Below are positions 9,674 to 18,898 of a stretch of DNA of 64,000 nt, one piece after another. A model generated the notes under the pieces. That model saw only the letters and a program-made list of their open reading frames with translations, was not told the DNA's origin and did not search any database. Location of the stretch: assembly GCA_017880865.1 (NCBI GenBank), contig JADGRL010000007.1, positions 1-64,000 of the forward strand, written 5' to 3'. Positions within the stretch are counted from its first letter, which is position 1. Each line of letters begins with the position of its first letter. The DNA is from Gallionella sp. Its GTDB lineage: Bacteria > Pseudomonadota > Gammaproteobacteria > Burkholderiales > Gallionellaceae. Both the position numbers and the translations under genes were made by a program.

Positions 9674-11776
9674 GTGCAACCGACTAAAATTTCCCCCGCC
9701 ACGCTGAGCAAGCTTGCCAAGCTCGGCATCCATCATCGCGCCGACCTGCTGCTGCATCTGCCGCTGCGCTACGAGGATGAGACCCAGCTCGCGCCGATAG
9801 ACACCGTGCAGGCGGGGGAGACGGTGCAGGTGCAGGGCACCGTTGCCCACAGCGAGATCGTCTTTCGTCCGCGCCGCACACTGGTGTGCCGCATTGAGGA
9901 CGAGGGCGGCGAGCTGTATCTGCGCTTCCTGAATTTCTATCCCAGCCAGCAGAAACAGCTCGCGGTAGGCAAAAAGATACGCGTGATCGGCGAGGTGCGC
10001 ATGGGTTTTTACGGGATGGAGATGGTGCACCCGAAATGCCGCGCAGTGGATGACGACACGCCGCTACAACAAAGCCTCACGCCGGTCTATCCGACCACGG
10101 CGGGGCTGTCGCAACCGATATTGCGCAAGCTGATCGTCAACGCGCTGGAGACGCTGCCGCTGCCTGATACGCTGCCGGACGCGCTGCTGAAAAAAATGAA
10201 ATTGGCGAGTTTCGCCGAGAGCATCCGGCTGCTGCACAACCCTACCCCGGATATTGCCGCCAGTGAGCTGGAACAGCGCAGGCACGCCGCCTGGCGGCGC
10301 ATCAAATTCGACGAGCTGCTCGCGCAACAATTGTCGATGCGCGTGCATCACAAGGAACGCAGTCAGCGCGCCGCACCAAAGTTGGATGCACATGGAAAAC
10401 TGACCGCGCGATTGATCAAAGCTCTGCCGTTTGCATTGACCCATGCGCAACAGCGCACCTACGCCGAGATCAGCCGCGACCTGGCACTTCCGCATCCGAT
10501 GCAGCGTCTGCTGCTCGGCGATGTCGGCAGCGGCAAGACCATCGTCGCAGCGCTGGCCGCATTGCAGGCGATCGAAAACGGCTATCAGGTCGCGCTGATG
10601 GCGCCCACCGAAATCCTCGCCGAACAGCATTATTTGAAACTGCGCGACTGGCTGGAACCGATGGGGCTTGCGCCGGTATGGCTGTCCGGCAGCCTGAAGA
10701 AAAAAGAAAAACAGCACGCCGCCGAAAAAATTGCCAGCGGTGAAACCCTGCTTGCAATCGGCACCCATGCGTTGTTTCAGCACAGCATCGTATTTCACAA
10801 ACTCGGTCTGGCGATCGTCGATGAGCAGCACAAGTTCGGCGTGCAGCAAAGATTAGCGTTGCGCAATAAAGGTAAATCAGACGTAGGTCGGGTTTCAACC
10901 CGAAAAGATGAAAACGCCGACAGCGTCGGGTTGAAACCCGACCTACATACAACCGAACCCCACCAGTTGATGATGAGCGCCACGCCTATCCCCCGCACAC
11001 TGGCGATGAGCTATTACGCCGATCTGGATGTGTCGGTGATCGACGAGCTGCCGCCGGGGCGCACACCTGTGGTCACCAAACTGGTCAGCGATGCGCGCCG
11101 CGACGAGGTGTTCGAGCGGGTGCGCGTCGCCTGCGTGGAAGGCCAACAAGCCTATTGGGTGTGCCCGCTGATCGACGAATCTGAAACCCTGCAACTTCAG
11201 ACCGCGCTGGAAACCTATCAGCTGCTAACCGAGACTTTTCCGGAGCTGCGCGTGGGGTTAGTGCATGGCAAGTTGGACAATGCCGAGAAGGCGCGCGTGA
11301 TGGCCGCGTTCAAGGCGGGCGAACTGCAACTGCTGGTCGCCACAACGGTCATCGAAGTCGGCGTGGATGTGCCCAACGCCAGCCTGATGGTGATCGACCA
11401 TGCCGAGCGCATGGGGCTGGCGCAACTTCATCAGCTGCGCGGCCGGGTCGGGCGCGGCGCGGCACATAGCCTGTGTATCCTGCTCTATCAGCAACCGCTC
11501 TCGGAACTGGCGCGTTCTCGCCTGAAGATCATTTTCGAGAGCAACGACGGATTCGCGATCGCGCAACAGGACATGCAATTGCGAGGCCCGGGCGAGTTGC
11601 TCGGCGCGCGCCAGAGCGGCGTCGCGATGCTGCGCTTCGCCGACATCAGCGCGGATGAAGACCTGCTGGATCAGGCCAGACTAATCGCCGACAAATTGCT
11701 GCGAGATTTTCCCGACGCGGCGCGTGCGCACCTGCAGCGCTGGATGGCCAACAAACAGGATTATTTGCATGTCTGA
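9674..11776 (+). CDS. recG: ATP-dependent DNA helicase RecG
   Basis: RecG regresses stalled forks and branch-migrates Holliday junctions. The 700-residue protein has the N-terminal wedge/OB domain (about 1-170), Walker A LLGDVGSGKT (about 279-288), DEQHKFG (about 382), SATPIPRTLAMSYYADLD (about 434) and helicase C motifs such as ATTVIEVGVDVPNASLMV and QLRGRVGRG. It uses a GTG start. An oddity is a segment of about 21 residues (403-424) between motifs II and III encoded by a perfect inverted repeat that most RecG proteins lack; the frame stays open through it. The enzyme may still be active because the insertion lies in a loop between helicase motifs. Confidence 0.96.
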   Translation: MQPTKISPATLSKLAKLGIHHRADLLLHLPLRYEDETQLAPIDTVQAGETVQVQGTVAHSEIVFRPRRTLVCRIEDEGGELYLRFLNFYPSQQKQLAVGKKIRVIGEVRMGFYGMEMVHPKCRAVDDDTPLQQSLTPVYPTTAGLSQPILRKLIVNALETLPLPDTLPDALLKKMKLASFAESIRLLHNPTPDIAASELEQRRHAAWRRIKFDELLAQQLSMRVHHKERSQRAAPKLDAHGKLTARLIKALPFALTHAQQRTYAEISRDLALPHPMQRLLLGDVGSGKTIVAALAALQAIENGYQVALMAPTEILAEQHYLKLRDWLEPMGLAPVWLSGSLKKKEKQHAAEKIASGETLLAIGTHALFQHSIVFHKLGLAIVDEQHKFGVQQRLALRNKGKSDVGRVSTRKDENADSVGLKPDLHTTEPHQLMMSATPIPRTLAMSYYADLDVSVIDELPPGRTPVVTKLVSDARRDEVFERVRVACVEGQQAYWVCPLIDESETLQLQTALETYQLLTETFPELRVGLVHGKLDNAEKARVMAAFKAGELQLLVATTVIEVGVDVPNASLMVIDHAERMGLAQLHQLRGRVGRGAAHSLCILLYQQPLSELARSRLKIIFESNDGFAIAQQDMQLRGPGELLGARQSGVAMLRFADISADEDLLDQARLIADKLLRDFPDAARAHLQRWMANKQDYLHV
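10883..10946. repeat. GTAGG-type palindromic element inside recG
   Basis: A 20-base arm starting GTAGGTCGGGTTTC (10883-10902) and its exact reverse complement (10927-10946) flank a 24-base spacer. Each arm also contains its own small hairpin (CGGGTT...AACCCG). Ends and architecture match the other GTAGG...CCTAC elements at 19.2, 40.8, 44.0 and 62.9 kb. The element is read through in frame in recG. Confidence 0.85.
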
Positions 11777-11791
11777 CCGGAAATTCAAGTA

Positions 11792-13129
11792 ATGGACACA
11801 CTATCGTTATTGCGCAGCGGCAAATTGGCGGGGAGTTCTCGGCTGGATTTGTCGTGTGGTTTGAAGCAATTCCCCGCCGAGATTTATGATCTCGCGGACT
11901 CGCTGGAAATCCTCAATCTCTCCGGCAATGCGTTGTCGTCGTTGCCGGATGATCTGGCCCGGCTGCACAAGTTGCGGGTGATCTTCTGTTCCGACAACCA
12001 GTTCACCCATGTTCCCGAGGTGTTGGGCGAATGCGCGCATCTTGCCATGGTCGGCTTCAAAGCCAACCAGATACGCCACTTGCCGTCAGCATCGCTGCCG
12101 GAGCAGCTGCGCTGGTTAATACTCACCGATAACCAATTGAGCGAATTGCCCGCCGAACTCGGGAAATGCACCCGCCTGCAAAAACTGATGCTGGCAGGCA
12201 ACCATTTGAAGCGCCTGCCCGATGAAATGGCCGCACTCCAGCAACTGGAATTGCTGCGCATCTCCGCGAATCGTTTTGCGTCGCTGCCGGAATGGCTGTT
12301 TGCGCTGCCGCGTCTGGCGTGGCTGGCTTATGCCGGCAATCCATTTTCAGATGTGGGCGAAGTCGCTGCGCAGTCAAAGCTGGTCATCCCACATATTGAT
12401 TGGACCGCGCTCGAGCTGCAGCACAAATTGGGCGAAGGAGCGTCGGGCATCATTCATCGAGCCGTGTGGCAGCGTGCGCCTGACAGCGCGACAGATGTTG
12501 CGGTCAAACTGTTCAAGGGGGCTGTGACCAGCGACGGATTGCCGCGCAGCGAGAAGGCGTCCTGTATCGCCGCAGGCGTTCATCCCAATTTGATCGCGGT
12601 GGAAGGCAAGATCAGTGGTCATCCCGAAGGCACGGCAGGGCTAGTGTTGTCGCTGATAGACACGAGTTTCCATAATCTGGCCGGTCCGCCCAGCCTGGAT
12701 TCATGCACGCGCGACATCTACCCGGAGGGCACGCAGTTTTCGTTGGAAATTGTATTGTCCATCGCAGAGGGAATCGCGGCGGCCGCAGAACACTTGCATG
12801 ACCGGGGCATCATGCATGGCGACTTATATGCACATAACATGCTGTGGAACGAGCGCGGCGATTGCCTGCTCGGTGACTTTGGTGCGGCTTCCTTTATTGC
12901 CCGCGCCGAAAAGCGGCAGGCCCAGTCACTTCAACGCATCGAAGTGCGCGCCTTTGCCTGCCTGCTCGAGGAGTTGCTGGCGCACTGCACCGCAACGTCG
13001 CAATCGTCGGATACCTTTGAGAAGCTGCTGGACTTGCAACGGCGTTGTGGCCAGGCCGAGGTAGAAGCGCGGCCACTGTTTGCCGAGATACGGCACAGCT
13101 TGGCGGAATGGGCCACAACTGGTGAATAA
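11792..13129 (+). CDS. Leucine-rich-repeat protein kinase
   Basis: The 445-residue protein joins about seven leucine-rich repeats (residues 15-195, pattern LxxLxLxxNxLxxLPxxL) to a eukaryotic-like Ser/Thr kinase domain (about 205-440). Kinase motifs are visible: the glycine loop LGEGASGIIHRAVW, the VAVKLFKG lysine, the catalytic loop HGDLYAHNML and the metal motif GDFGAAS. HGD replaces the common HRD, so it may escape RD-kinase activation. No signal peptide or membrane segment is seen, so it is cytoplasmic. It follows recG by 15 bases and may be co-transcribed. The target is unknown. Confidence 0.88.
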   Translation: MDTLSLLRSGKLAGSSRLDLSCGLKQFPAEIYDLADSLEILNLSGNALSSLPDDLARLHKLRVIFCSDNQFTHVPEVLGECAHLAMVGFKANQIRHLPSASLPEQLRWLILTDNQLSELPAELGKCTRLQKLMLAGNHLKRLPDEMAALQQLELLRISANRFASLPEWLFALPRLAWLAYAGNPFSDVGEVAAQSKLVIPHIDWTALELQHKLGEGASGIIHRAVWQRAPDSATDVAVKLFKGAVTSDGLPRSEKASCIAAGVHPNLIAVEGKISGHPEGTAGLVLSLIDTSFHNLAGPPSLDSCTRDIYPEGTQFSLEIVLSIAEGIAAAAEHLHDRGIMHGDLYAHNMLWNERGDCLLGDFGAASFIARAEKRQAQSLQRIEVRAFACLLEELLAHCTATSQSSDTFEKLLDLQRRCGQAEVEARPLFAEIRHSLAEWATTGE

Positions 13130-13251
13130 GGTTTACCCATCAGGATGCTGAGCCGTTTGGTTACGTTAGACCACCTCAAACAAGTTTTTTAGGCTTCTGG
13201 CCTCAATCCCAATTACAATTCACGGAATTCGCCAGACAGGAGTCCATTTTG

Positions 13252-14580
13252 ATGATCGCCCCCATTCCATTACGCAACATTCCGAAGACCAATATTTTTC
13301 GCAAAGGCGATGTCTTTGTGCTGTTCGGTGAGCTGTTCGGGCGCGGTTACGCCAACGGCTTGATCAACGAGGCGCGCAGCGCAGGCATGACGATAGTTGG
13401 CGTCACCGTTGGTCGCCGCGACGAGCACAACGCGTTGCGCCCGCTGACCGCCGAGGAGCTGGCTGTAGCCGAGGCCAATCTGGGCGGGCGCATCATCAAC
13501 GTGCCGCTGATGGCCGGTTTCGATCTGGATGCACCCGCGGGCGAGCCGACACCGACCGATCTGCTGGCCGACATGACGCTCAAGAGCTGGCAGGACGACA
13601 AGCTCGACTGGAAACACATCGAGAAATGCCGCGAAGTTGGCGTCAAGCGTTTCAAGGATTCCGTGGCCCGTGTGATGGCCGAGATCGACGGCATGATTCC
13701 TGACGGCCGCAACGTCTTTTTTGCCCACACGATGGCGGGCGGCATCCCGAAGGTGAAGGTATTCTTGGCGATCGCTAACCGCATCTACAAGGGGCGCGGC
13801 GAGCGCTTCCTGTCTTCGCGCGCGCTGCTCGACAGCGATCTGGGCAAGCTGATCCTGATGAATTTCGACGAGGTCACCGCGAACACGTTCCAGTATCTGA
13901 TCGATGGCAGCGCCAAGATACGCGCACGGATCGAGAAGACTGGCGGCCAGGTGCGCTACACGGCCTACGGTTACCACGGAACCGAGATCCTGACCAATTC
14001 TCATTACGAATGGCAGACCTACACCAACTACTCGCAAGGCCCAGCCAAGATGCGTCTGGAGCGCGTCGCCGAAACCGCCTGGGCCCAAGGAATCAAGGCC
14101 ACAGTATACAACTGCCCGGAGATACGCACCAACTCTTCCGATATTTTCGTCGGCGTCGAGCTCTCGCTGTTCGCGCTGCTCAAGGCATTGAAGAAAGAGA
14201 ACGGCGGTGCCTGGGCAGAAGCACAGTGGCAGGCCTGTAGCGCGCTATTGCAGGATGGTGCCTCGCTCGAAGGCCTGTTGCAAAAAATCGCCGACTACAA
14301 TGCCAGCGACGTGATGAAGTCGTTCCGCAATTTTGCGGCCTGGCCGATGGACAACTCGGCGGCGCTGGCGGACATAATGATAGGCACCTCGGAAGAAATC
14401 ACCCACATGCACAAAGACCGCAAGGAGCTGGTCACCGGCCTGCTGAGTTCGCTGGTGCTGGAGGGGACTGGGCCGCTGATGTTCCATGAGACATCGAATC
14501 CAACCGCGCCTGTGCTGTGGCTGAATCACGACATCATCGCCAAACAGCTCAACCTGATGCACCAGCAAGACCGCGCCTGA
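13252..14580 (+). CDS. Rossmann-like protein of the FabMG-annotated family
   Basis: The 442-residue protein begins with a nucleotide-binding-like strand-turn-helix, KGDVFVLFGELFGRGYANGL (residues 18-37), followed by IVGVTVGRRDEHN. Long conserved-looking blocks include MAGGIPKVKVFLAIANR, TAYGYHGTEIL and SDIFVGVELSLFALLKAL. I recall near relatives being annotated as enoyl-ACP reductase FabMG family, which would mean fatty-acid synthesis, but I cannot confirm the activity and it may be another NAD(P)-linked enzyme. ATG 13252 follows CAGGAG by 9 bases; the TTG at 13249 is less likely. The gene is monocistronic. Confidence 0.6.
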   Translation: MIAPIPLRNIPKTNIFRKGDVFVLFGELFGRGYANGLINEARSAGMTIVGVTVGRRDEHNALRPLTAEELAVAEANLGGRIINVPLMAGFDLDAPAGEPTPTDLLADMTLKSWQDDKLDWKHIEKCREVGVKRFKDSVARVMAEIDGMIPDGRNVFFAHTMAGGIPKVKVFLAIANRIYKGRGERFLSSRALLDSDLGKLILMNFDEVTANTFQYLIDGSAKIRARIEKTGGQVRYTAYGYHGTEILTNSHYEWQTYTNYSQGPAKMRLERVAETAWAQGIKATVYNCPEIRTNSSDIFVGVELSLFALLKALKKENGGAWAEAQWQACSALLQDGASLEGLLQKIADYNASDVMKSFRNFAAWPMDNSAALADIMIGTSEEITHMHKDRKELVTGLLSSLVLEGTGPLMFHETSNPTAPVLWLNHDIIAKQLNLMHQQDRA

Positions 14581-14606
14581 GCCAGAACGTCATCGAGGGC
14601 CGATCT

Positions 14607-15195
14607 TCAGAAGCTGCCGTTGCCCGCCCCGTCTGCAACAATCGGCGGCACAGATGAGGGTTTGTGCTCACTCTCGATCGTGATCAGCGTGATCTCGGGT
14701 GCCGCAAAAAGGCGTATCGGCGGGCCCCAAGTACCGGCACCCCGGCTGACATACAGCCAGCGCCCATCTTCAAGCCGGGTGAGGCCAGTATCCACGCCAT
14801 AAGTCAGCCGCGTTAACAGGCCGAACGGAAATATCTGCCCGCCATGTATGTGGCCGGAGAGTTGCAGATCGAACGGGATATCACGGTCGACCACTGGCTG
14901 GTGTTTAAGCAGAACGGTGAAGGCGTTCTATTGAGCTGCGATGAGAGCCTTTCTGGTATCAACGTTTAGCGCCTGACCCGGCGCCCCTGCGCTGGGATCA
15001 TCGACCCCTACCAGTAGATCCCGGCTGCTGCAGTCGATTCACCTCGCAGAACATTAAAGCCCGCACCGCGCAGGAAGTGCAACGAATTCTCCAGCCCGGC
15101 ATAGTATTCGTGATTGCCGATCACGGCGTAGGCTCCCTTGGAGGGCTTGAACGTGAGGAAGCGCCTAGCCAGCACATCAAAGTCGTCACCATCGT
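14607..15195 (-). pseudogene. Broken calcineurin-like metallophosphoesterase
   Basis: Minus-strand fragments together match the latter half of a YkuE-like metallophosphoesterase: DGDDFDVLARRF and YAVIGNHEYYAG (15008-15190), then VGVDDPSAGAPGQAL in another frame, then VDRDIPFDLQLSGHIHGGQ to the end (14607-14894). I see three lesions: loss of the 5' part (including the first metal site) where the nitroreductase gene now ends, a one-base frameshift near 15010, and an in-frame TAG near 14930. The H-x-H motif SGHIHGG remains. No function is expected. Confidence 0.8.
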
Positions 15196-15794
15196 TATTT
15201 TTTCCAGGAAAGAATGTGCGGCTCTTTTCTGGACGTGGCTGGGGTTTCGCCGCTGGACACACCGACGACGATAGGCGCGATGACCGAGTATTCGTCGGGG
15301 ATGCCGAGTTCGGTTTTCACCTTGTGGATATTCAGCGCGGCAACCGCAGAACCGATGACGCAACTGCCCAGCCCGATGGCACTGGCCGCCAGCATCAGGT
15401 TTTCCGCCGCCAGCCAGCAGTCGGCAGCCACGAATGGGCCCAATGGTTTGGCGCAGATGAGGATGAGGGTATCGGCGCCGTGGAAGATATTGAAATCCGG
15501 TCGGGTAAAATGCTCGAAAGAATGACCCGCGCCATGCGCATTGCGGTGGCGCACCTCTTCGACGAACAGCGGTTTGGCCATATTGGAAAAGCGCTGCAAT
15601 AGCACAGGGTCTTGCACGACGACGAATGCCCAGGGTTCATCGTGCATCGCCGTGGGTGCATGCACGGCGGCATAGAGCAAGGTTTGTATGGCAGCGCTAT
15701 CGACAGGCGTGTGCGCATAGGAGCGGACGGAATGCCGAGCGTAAATTATTTTTAAGATGCTCGGGTCGGCATGTTGCAAGATTCGTTCAGTCAT
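15195..15794 (-). CDS. Nitroreductase family protein
   Basis: It is probably an FMN-dependent NAD(P)H oxidoreductase acting on nitro compounds, quinones or similar acceptors. The 199-residue protein has the FMN phosphate motif ARHSVRSYAHTPV near residues 19-31, APTAMHDEPWAFVVV, and the C-terminal LGSCVIGSAV and APIVVGVSSGETP. ATG 15794 is preceded by AGGAGAG; a longer upstream frame has no such site. The C-terminus now runs to the breakpoint of the dead metallophosphoesterase gene. Confidence 0.88.
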   Translation of the reverse strand: MTERILQHADPSILKIIYARHSVRSYAHTPVDSAAIQTLLYAAVHAPTAMHDEPWAFVVVQDPVLLQRFSNMAKPLFVEEVRHRNAHGAGHSFEHFTRPDFNIFHGADTLILICAKPLGPFVAADCWLAAENLMLAASAIGLGSCVIGSAVAALNIHKVKTELGIPDEYSVIAPIVVGVSSGETPATSRKEPHILSWKK

Positions 15795-15971
15795 GGATCT
15801 CTCCTTCTGAAGGTTTGCGTAGACAAGCTTAGTGATTAAATGCGAGCGATGCAACTGGCCGCGCTCAACAATGGATTCATGATACCCGTTTAATAATAGA
15901 ATAAATTTCGTTAACCCGTCGAAGGCCACTGTCCAGTATCATTCTACTATCGATCAATTTTGATTAGTCCA

Positions 15972-16835
15972 ATGACTCTCGCAGAACGCCTGTCGCTGTA
16001 CTTGCAGCTCACACGATTGAACCGACCGATCGGCATCCTGTTGCTGCTGTGGCCGACACTGTGGGGGGTGTGGATTGCGGGTTCGGGACATCCGGCTTGG
16101 CACATCGTGCTGATCTTCGTGCTGGGCACGGTGCTGATGCGCTCCGCCGGGTGTGCGATCAACGACTATGCGGATCGCGATTTCGACAAGCACGTGCAGC
16201 GCACCCGCGAGCGTCCCGTGACCTCCGGGCGCATATCGCCGCGCGAGGCGCTGTGGGTGGCGGCGTGCCTCGCACTGACCGCCTTTGTGCTGATCCTGCC
16301 GCTGAATAATCTGACTCTGCAGCTGTCATTCCCGGCGGTGCTGCTCGCCACCAGCTATCCGTACACCAAACGTTTTCTGGCGATCCCGCAAGCCTATCTC
16401 GGCATCGCGTTCGGCTTCGGCATCCCGATGGCGTTCGCCGCGCAACTGGGTTCCGTACCTATGGTTGCGTGGCTGCTGCTCGCCGCCAATGTGTGCTGGG
16501 CGATCGCCTACGATACGGAATATGCAATGGTGGACCGGGACGACGACGCTCACATCGGCATCCATTCTTCGGCATTGTGGTTTGGCAGCTACGATGTGGC
16601 CGCGGTGATGGTTTGCTACGTGATCACGCTGGCGTTGCTGGCAAGTGCGGGATTGATGATCGGAGCGGGGATAGGGTATTACACCGGACTGGTGCTGGCT
16701 GCGTGCATCGCGCTGTATCACTACACGCTAATAAAAAGCCGAAACCGCGAGCAATGTTTCAAGGCATTTCTGCACAACAACTGGTTCGGCGCTGCGGTGT
16801 TTGCGGGAATAGCGGCGGATTATTTAATCCGCTGA
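15972..16835 (+). CDS. ubiA: 4-hydroxybenzoate polyprenyltransferase
   Basis: It attaches the polyprenyl tail to 4-hydroxybenzoate in ubiquinone synthesis, in the inner membrane. The 287-residue protein has eight to nine hydrophobic segments and both aspartate-rich prenyl-diphosphate motifs: [15 protein letters not shown] starting at N64 and [13 protein letters not shown] in the middle. Start ATG 15972. The methyltransferase gene follows after 20 bases, so the two may form an operon. Confidence 0.95.
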   Translation: MTLAERLSLYLQLTRLNRPIGILLLLWPTLWGVWIAGSGHPAWHIVLIFVLGTVLMRSAGCAINDYADRDFDKHVQRTRERPVTSGRISPREALWVAACLALTAFVLILPLNNLTLQLSFPAVLLATSYPYTKRFLAIPQAYLGIAFGFGIPMAFAAQLGSVPMVAWLLLAANVCWAIAYDTEYAMVDRDDDAHIGIHSSALWFGSYDVAAVMVCYVITLALLASAGLMIGAGIGYYTGLVLAACIALYHYTLIKSRNREQCFKAFLHNNWFGAAVFAGIAADYLIR

Positions 16836-16855
16836 TATTAGCAATCAAATTCCAT

Positions 16856-17485
16856 ATGACAAAAAATAATTTACCACACCGCGCCAACCCGCTGCTCAAA
16901 TGGAGCTACAGCAAGCTTGCCCCGTTGTACGACCTGTTTATTGCCGGCCCGCTGTCGGGCGCGCGCAGCCAGTCGCTGCGATCCCTGCCAGCAGACGTGG
17001 CGGGCAAGGTGTTGCTGAGCGGCGTCGGCACCGGGCTCGATCTGCCGTTGGTCCCGAAGCTGCATCGCTACACCGCGCTGGATTTCAGCGCCGCGATGCT
17101 GTCGCGCGCCAAGCCGCGCGGGGTTGGGTTGGACGTGGATTGGGTGCTGGGCGACAGCATGGCTTTGCCGTTTTCCGATGCGCAGTTCGATCACGTGGTG
17201 CTGCACCTGATCGTCGCGGTGGTGCCGCAACCATCGCTGTGTCTGAGCGAAGCGGCGCGCGTGCTCAAACCCGGCGGCACGATCGTGCTGTTCGATAAAT
17301 TCCTGCGCCCGAACAAACTCGCGCTGTTGCGCCGTGCGTTCAACCCGCTGTCGCGTCGCATCGCCACCAGGATGGATGTGGTGTTCGAAGAGGCGTTGAG
17401 CGAGGTGCCGCAACTTCATGTGATCAGCGACGTGCCGTTGCTCGTCGGAGGCTGGTTTCGCGGGATCGTGCTGCGGAAGGGTTGA
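16856..17485 (+). CDS. Class I SAM-dependent methyltransferase
   Basis: The 209-residue protein has a Rossmann methyltransferase fold: motif I LLSGVGTGLDLPLV (about 52-65), YTALDFSAAML, DSMALPFSDAQFDHVVLHLIV and the post-motif LKPGGTIVLFDKFL. It resembles UbiE/phospholipid methyltransferase-like enzymes. Its placement 20 bases after ubiA suggests lipid or quinone methylation, but the substrate is not shown. Its stop abuts the stop of the convergent antiporter gene (17485/17486) with no intergenic base. Confidence 0.85.
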   Translation: MTKNNLPHRANPLLKWSYSKLAPLYDLFIAGPLSGARSQSLRSLPADVAGKVLLSGVGTGLDLPLVPKLHRYTALDFSAAMLSRAKPRGVGLDVDWVLGDSMALPFSDAQFDHVVLHLIVAVVPQPSLCLSEAARVLKPGGTIVLFDKFLRPNKLALLRRAFNPLSRRIATRMDVVFEEALSEVPQLHVISDVPLLVGGWFRGIVLRKG

Positions 17486-18721
17486 TTACTCGACCAGCAA
17501 GCCTAGCTTTTTCGCCAGCCACTTGGTCGTGGTTGCCTGGATCAGGATCGTCATCAGGATCGCGATGAAGGTCACGGAGGCGATGATCTGTGCGCCGGGA
17601 GCTTTCATGCCGACCAGCATGCCGGCCAGCGCGCCGGGGATCACGCCGGTCTCGCGCGTCCAGCACATGAACAGCATTTCCCTGAAGCTCCATTTCGCGC
17701 GCCGGTCGGGCAGCGCGCACAGGAACACCGTGACCGGGCGCGCCACCAGCATGAACACCACGACCACAGCGACGCCGCCTAGCAAATATTGGTTCATCAG
17801 GCCGAAATCCACCTGTGTCCCGAGCAGGATGAAAATGAACATGCGCATGATGAAGGCCGTGGTCATCACGTAATTTTCCAACAGATTATCTTCATGGCGG
17901 GTGAGCTTGAAGCCCAGCGATTCCTGGTTGCCCATCATGATGCCGAACACGAACACCGCCATGAAGCCGCTGGCGTGCATGCCGTCAGCGCCCATGTAGG
18001 CGCTGATCACTGCCATCAGCGTGACCACCGGCGCGAATTCGGCGAGGAAGCCGAACTTTTCGTGCGAGATAAAGAATGCCGCCAGATAACCCAACACTCC
18101 GCCGATGACGATACCCAGCAGCGATTGTTTGAGCAGGTCGGCCAGTGCGTCGCCGATCGAGAATTGTCCAGCGCCCAGCGCGATGCCCAGCACCGTGAAG
18201 GTCAGTATCGCACCCATCGCGTCGTTGAATGCGGATTCGCTCATCACGGTTTGCGCCACGCGATCCTTTATCTTGATTTGTTTGAACACCGGTACCAGCG
18301 TGGCCGGGTCGGTAGATGCGATCACGGTGCCGAGCAACAGCGCGATGATGGGTGCAAGCCCGAGAAAATACCAAGCGGCGAAGCCTGTGATCGCGGCGGT
18401 GATCAGCACGCCGACCGTGGAAATTACCAAGATCGTGATCCACACTTCCTTGAGCACCCGGAGTTTGATCGACGCGCCGCCGTCGAACAATATGTAGCTG
18501 GAGCCGAAGATCATGATCAGCTGATTGATCGTCGAATCGGCCTTGATGTCCACCAGACCCAGCACGCCGGGGCCGATCAGCATGCCGATGAGCAGGAATA
18601 CCGCAACATCGGGAATGCGCGCCATTCGGGCGATCAGCCCGGAGAAAGTGCCCACAGCGAGAATGATGCCGAACATCAGCAGCGTGTGTTTGGCGAGTTC
18701 CAGTGAGGCGGAGGATTCCAT
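17486..18721 (-). CDS. Cation/proton antiporter (CPA1-like)
   Basis: The 411-residue inner-membrane protein has about 12 hydrophobic segments. ASTDPATLVPVF (about 136-147) and SESAFNDAMGAILTF (about 162-176) are the paired Asp-containing motifs of NhaP/CPA1 exchangers, so it probably swaps Na+ or K+ for H+. It ends before any cytoplasmic TrkA domain. Given the N-type ATPase in this genome, it may share in sodium cycling; that is inference. Confidence 0.87.
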   Translation of the reverse strand: MESSASLELAKHTLLMFGIILAVGTFSGLIARMARIPDVAVFLLIGMLIGPGVLGLVDIKADSTINQLIMIFGSSYILFDGGASIKLRVLKEVWITILVISTVGVLITAAITGFAAWYFLGLAPIIALLLGTVIASTDPATLVPVFKQIKIKDRVAQTVMSESAFNDAMGAILTFTVLGIALGAGQFSIGDALADLLKQSLLGIVIGGVLGYLAAFFISHEKFGFLAEFAPVVTLMAVISAYMGADGMHASGFMAVFVFGIMMGNQESLGFKLTRHEDNLLENYVMTTAFIMRMFIFILLGTQVDFGLMNQYLLGGVAVVVVFMLVARPVTVFLCALPDRRAKWSFREMLFMCWTRETGVIPGALAGMLVGMKAPGAQIIASVTFIAILMTILIQATTTKWLAKKLGLLVE

Positions 18722-18839
18722 GGTTTTGTTAATTGGTGAATGGCATGTTCAGGTTGAACACTTTACCAAAAATACCGGTCCGCCGGACGGTCAGAAATGC
18801 GGCAAGAAAACTTGTGTAAATCGGGCAACGCAATCATGC

Positions 18840-18868
18840 TTGACGCTGTAGCCACTACAACCTAAAAT
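18840..18868 (+). promoter_or_regulatory. Sigma-70-like promoter of grxD
   Basis: TTGACG (18840-18845), a 17-base spacer and TAAAAT (18863-18868) form a near-consensus promoter 30 bases before the grxD ATG. Confidence 0.65.
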
Positions 18869-18898
18869 TCCCGATCAATTAATTCAGGTAATAACGCC

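Noticed and set aside
16469-16855. A 5' extension of the methyltransferase gene into ubiA
   Set aside because: The extra 129 residues overlap ubiA in another frame. The methyltransferase fold begins after the ATG at 16856.
17789-18706. A 305-codon open frame antisense to the cation antiporter
   Set aside because: It is very rich in His, Gln and Glu, with no domain, and covers a well-supported membrane protein gene.
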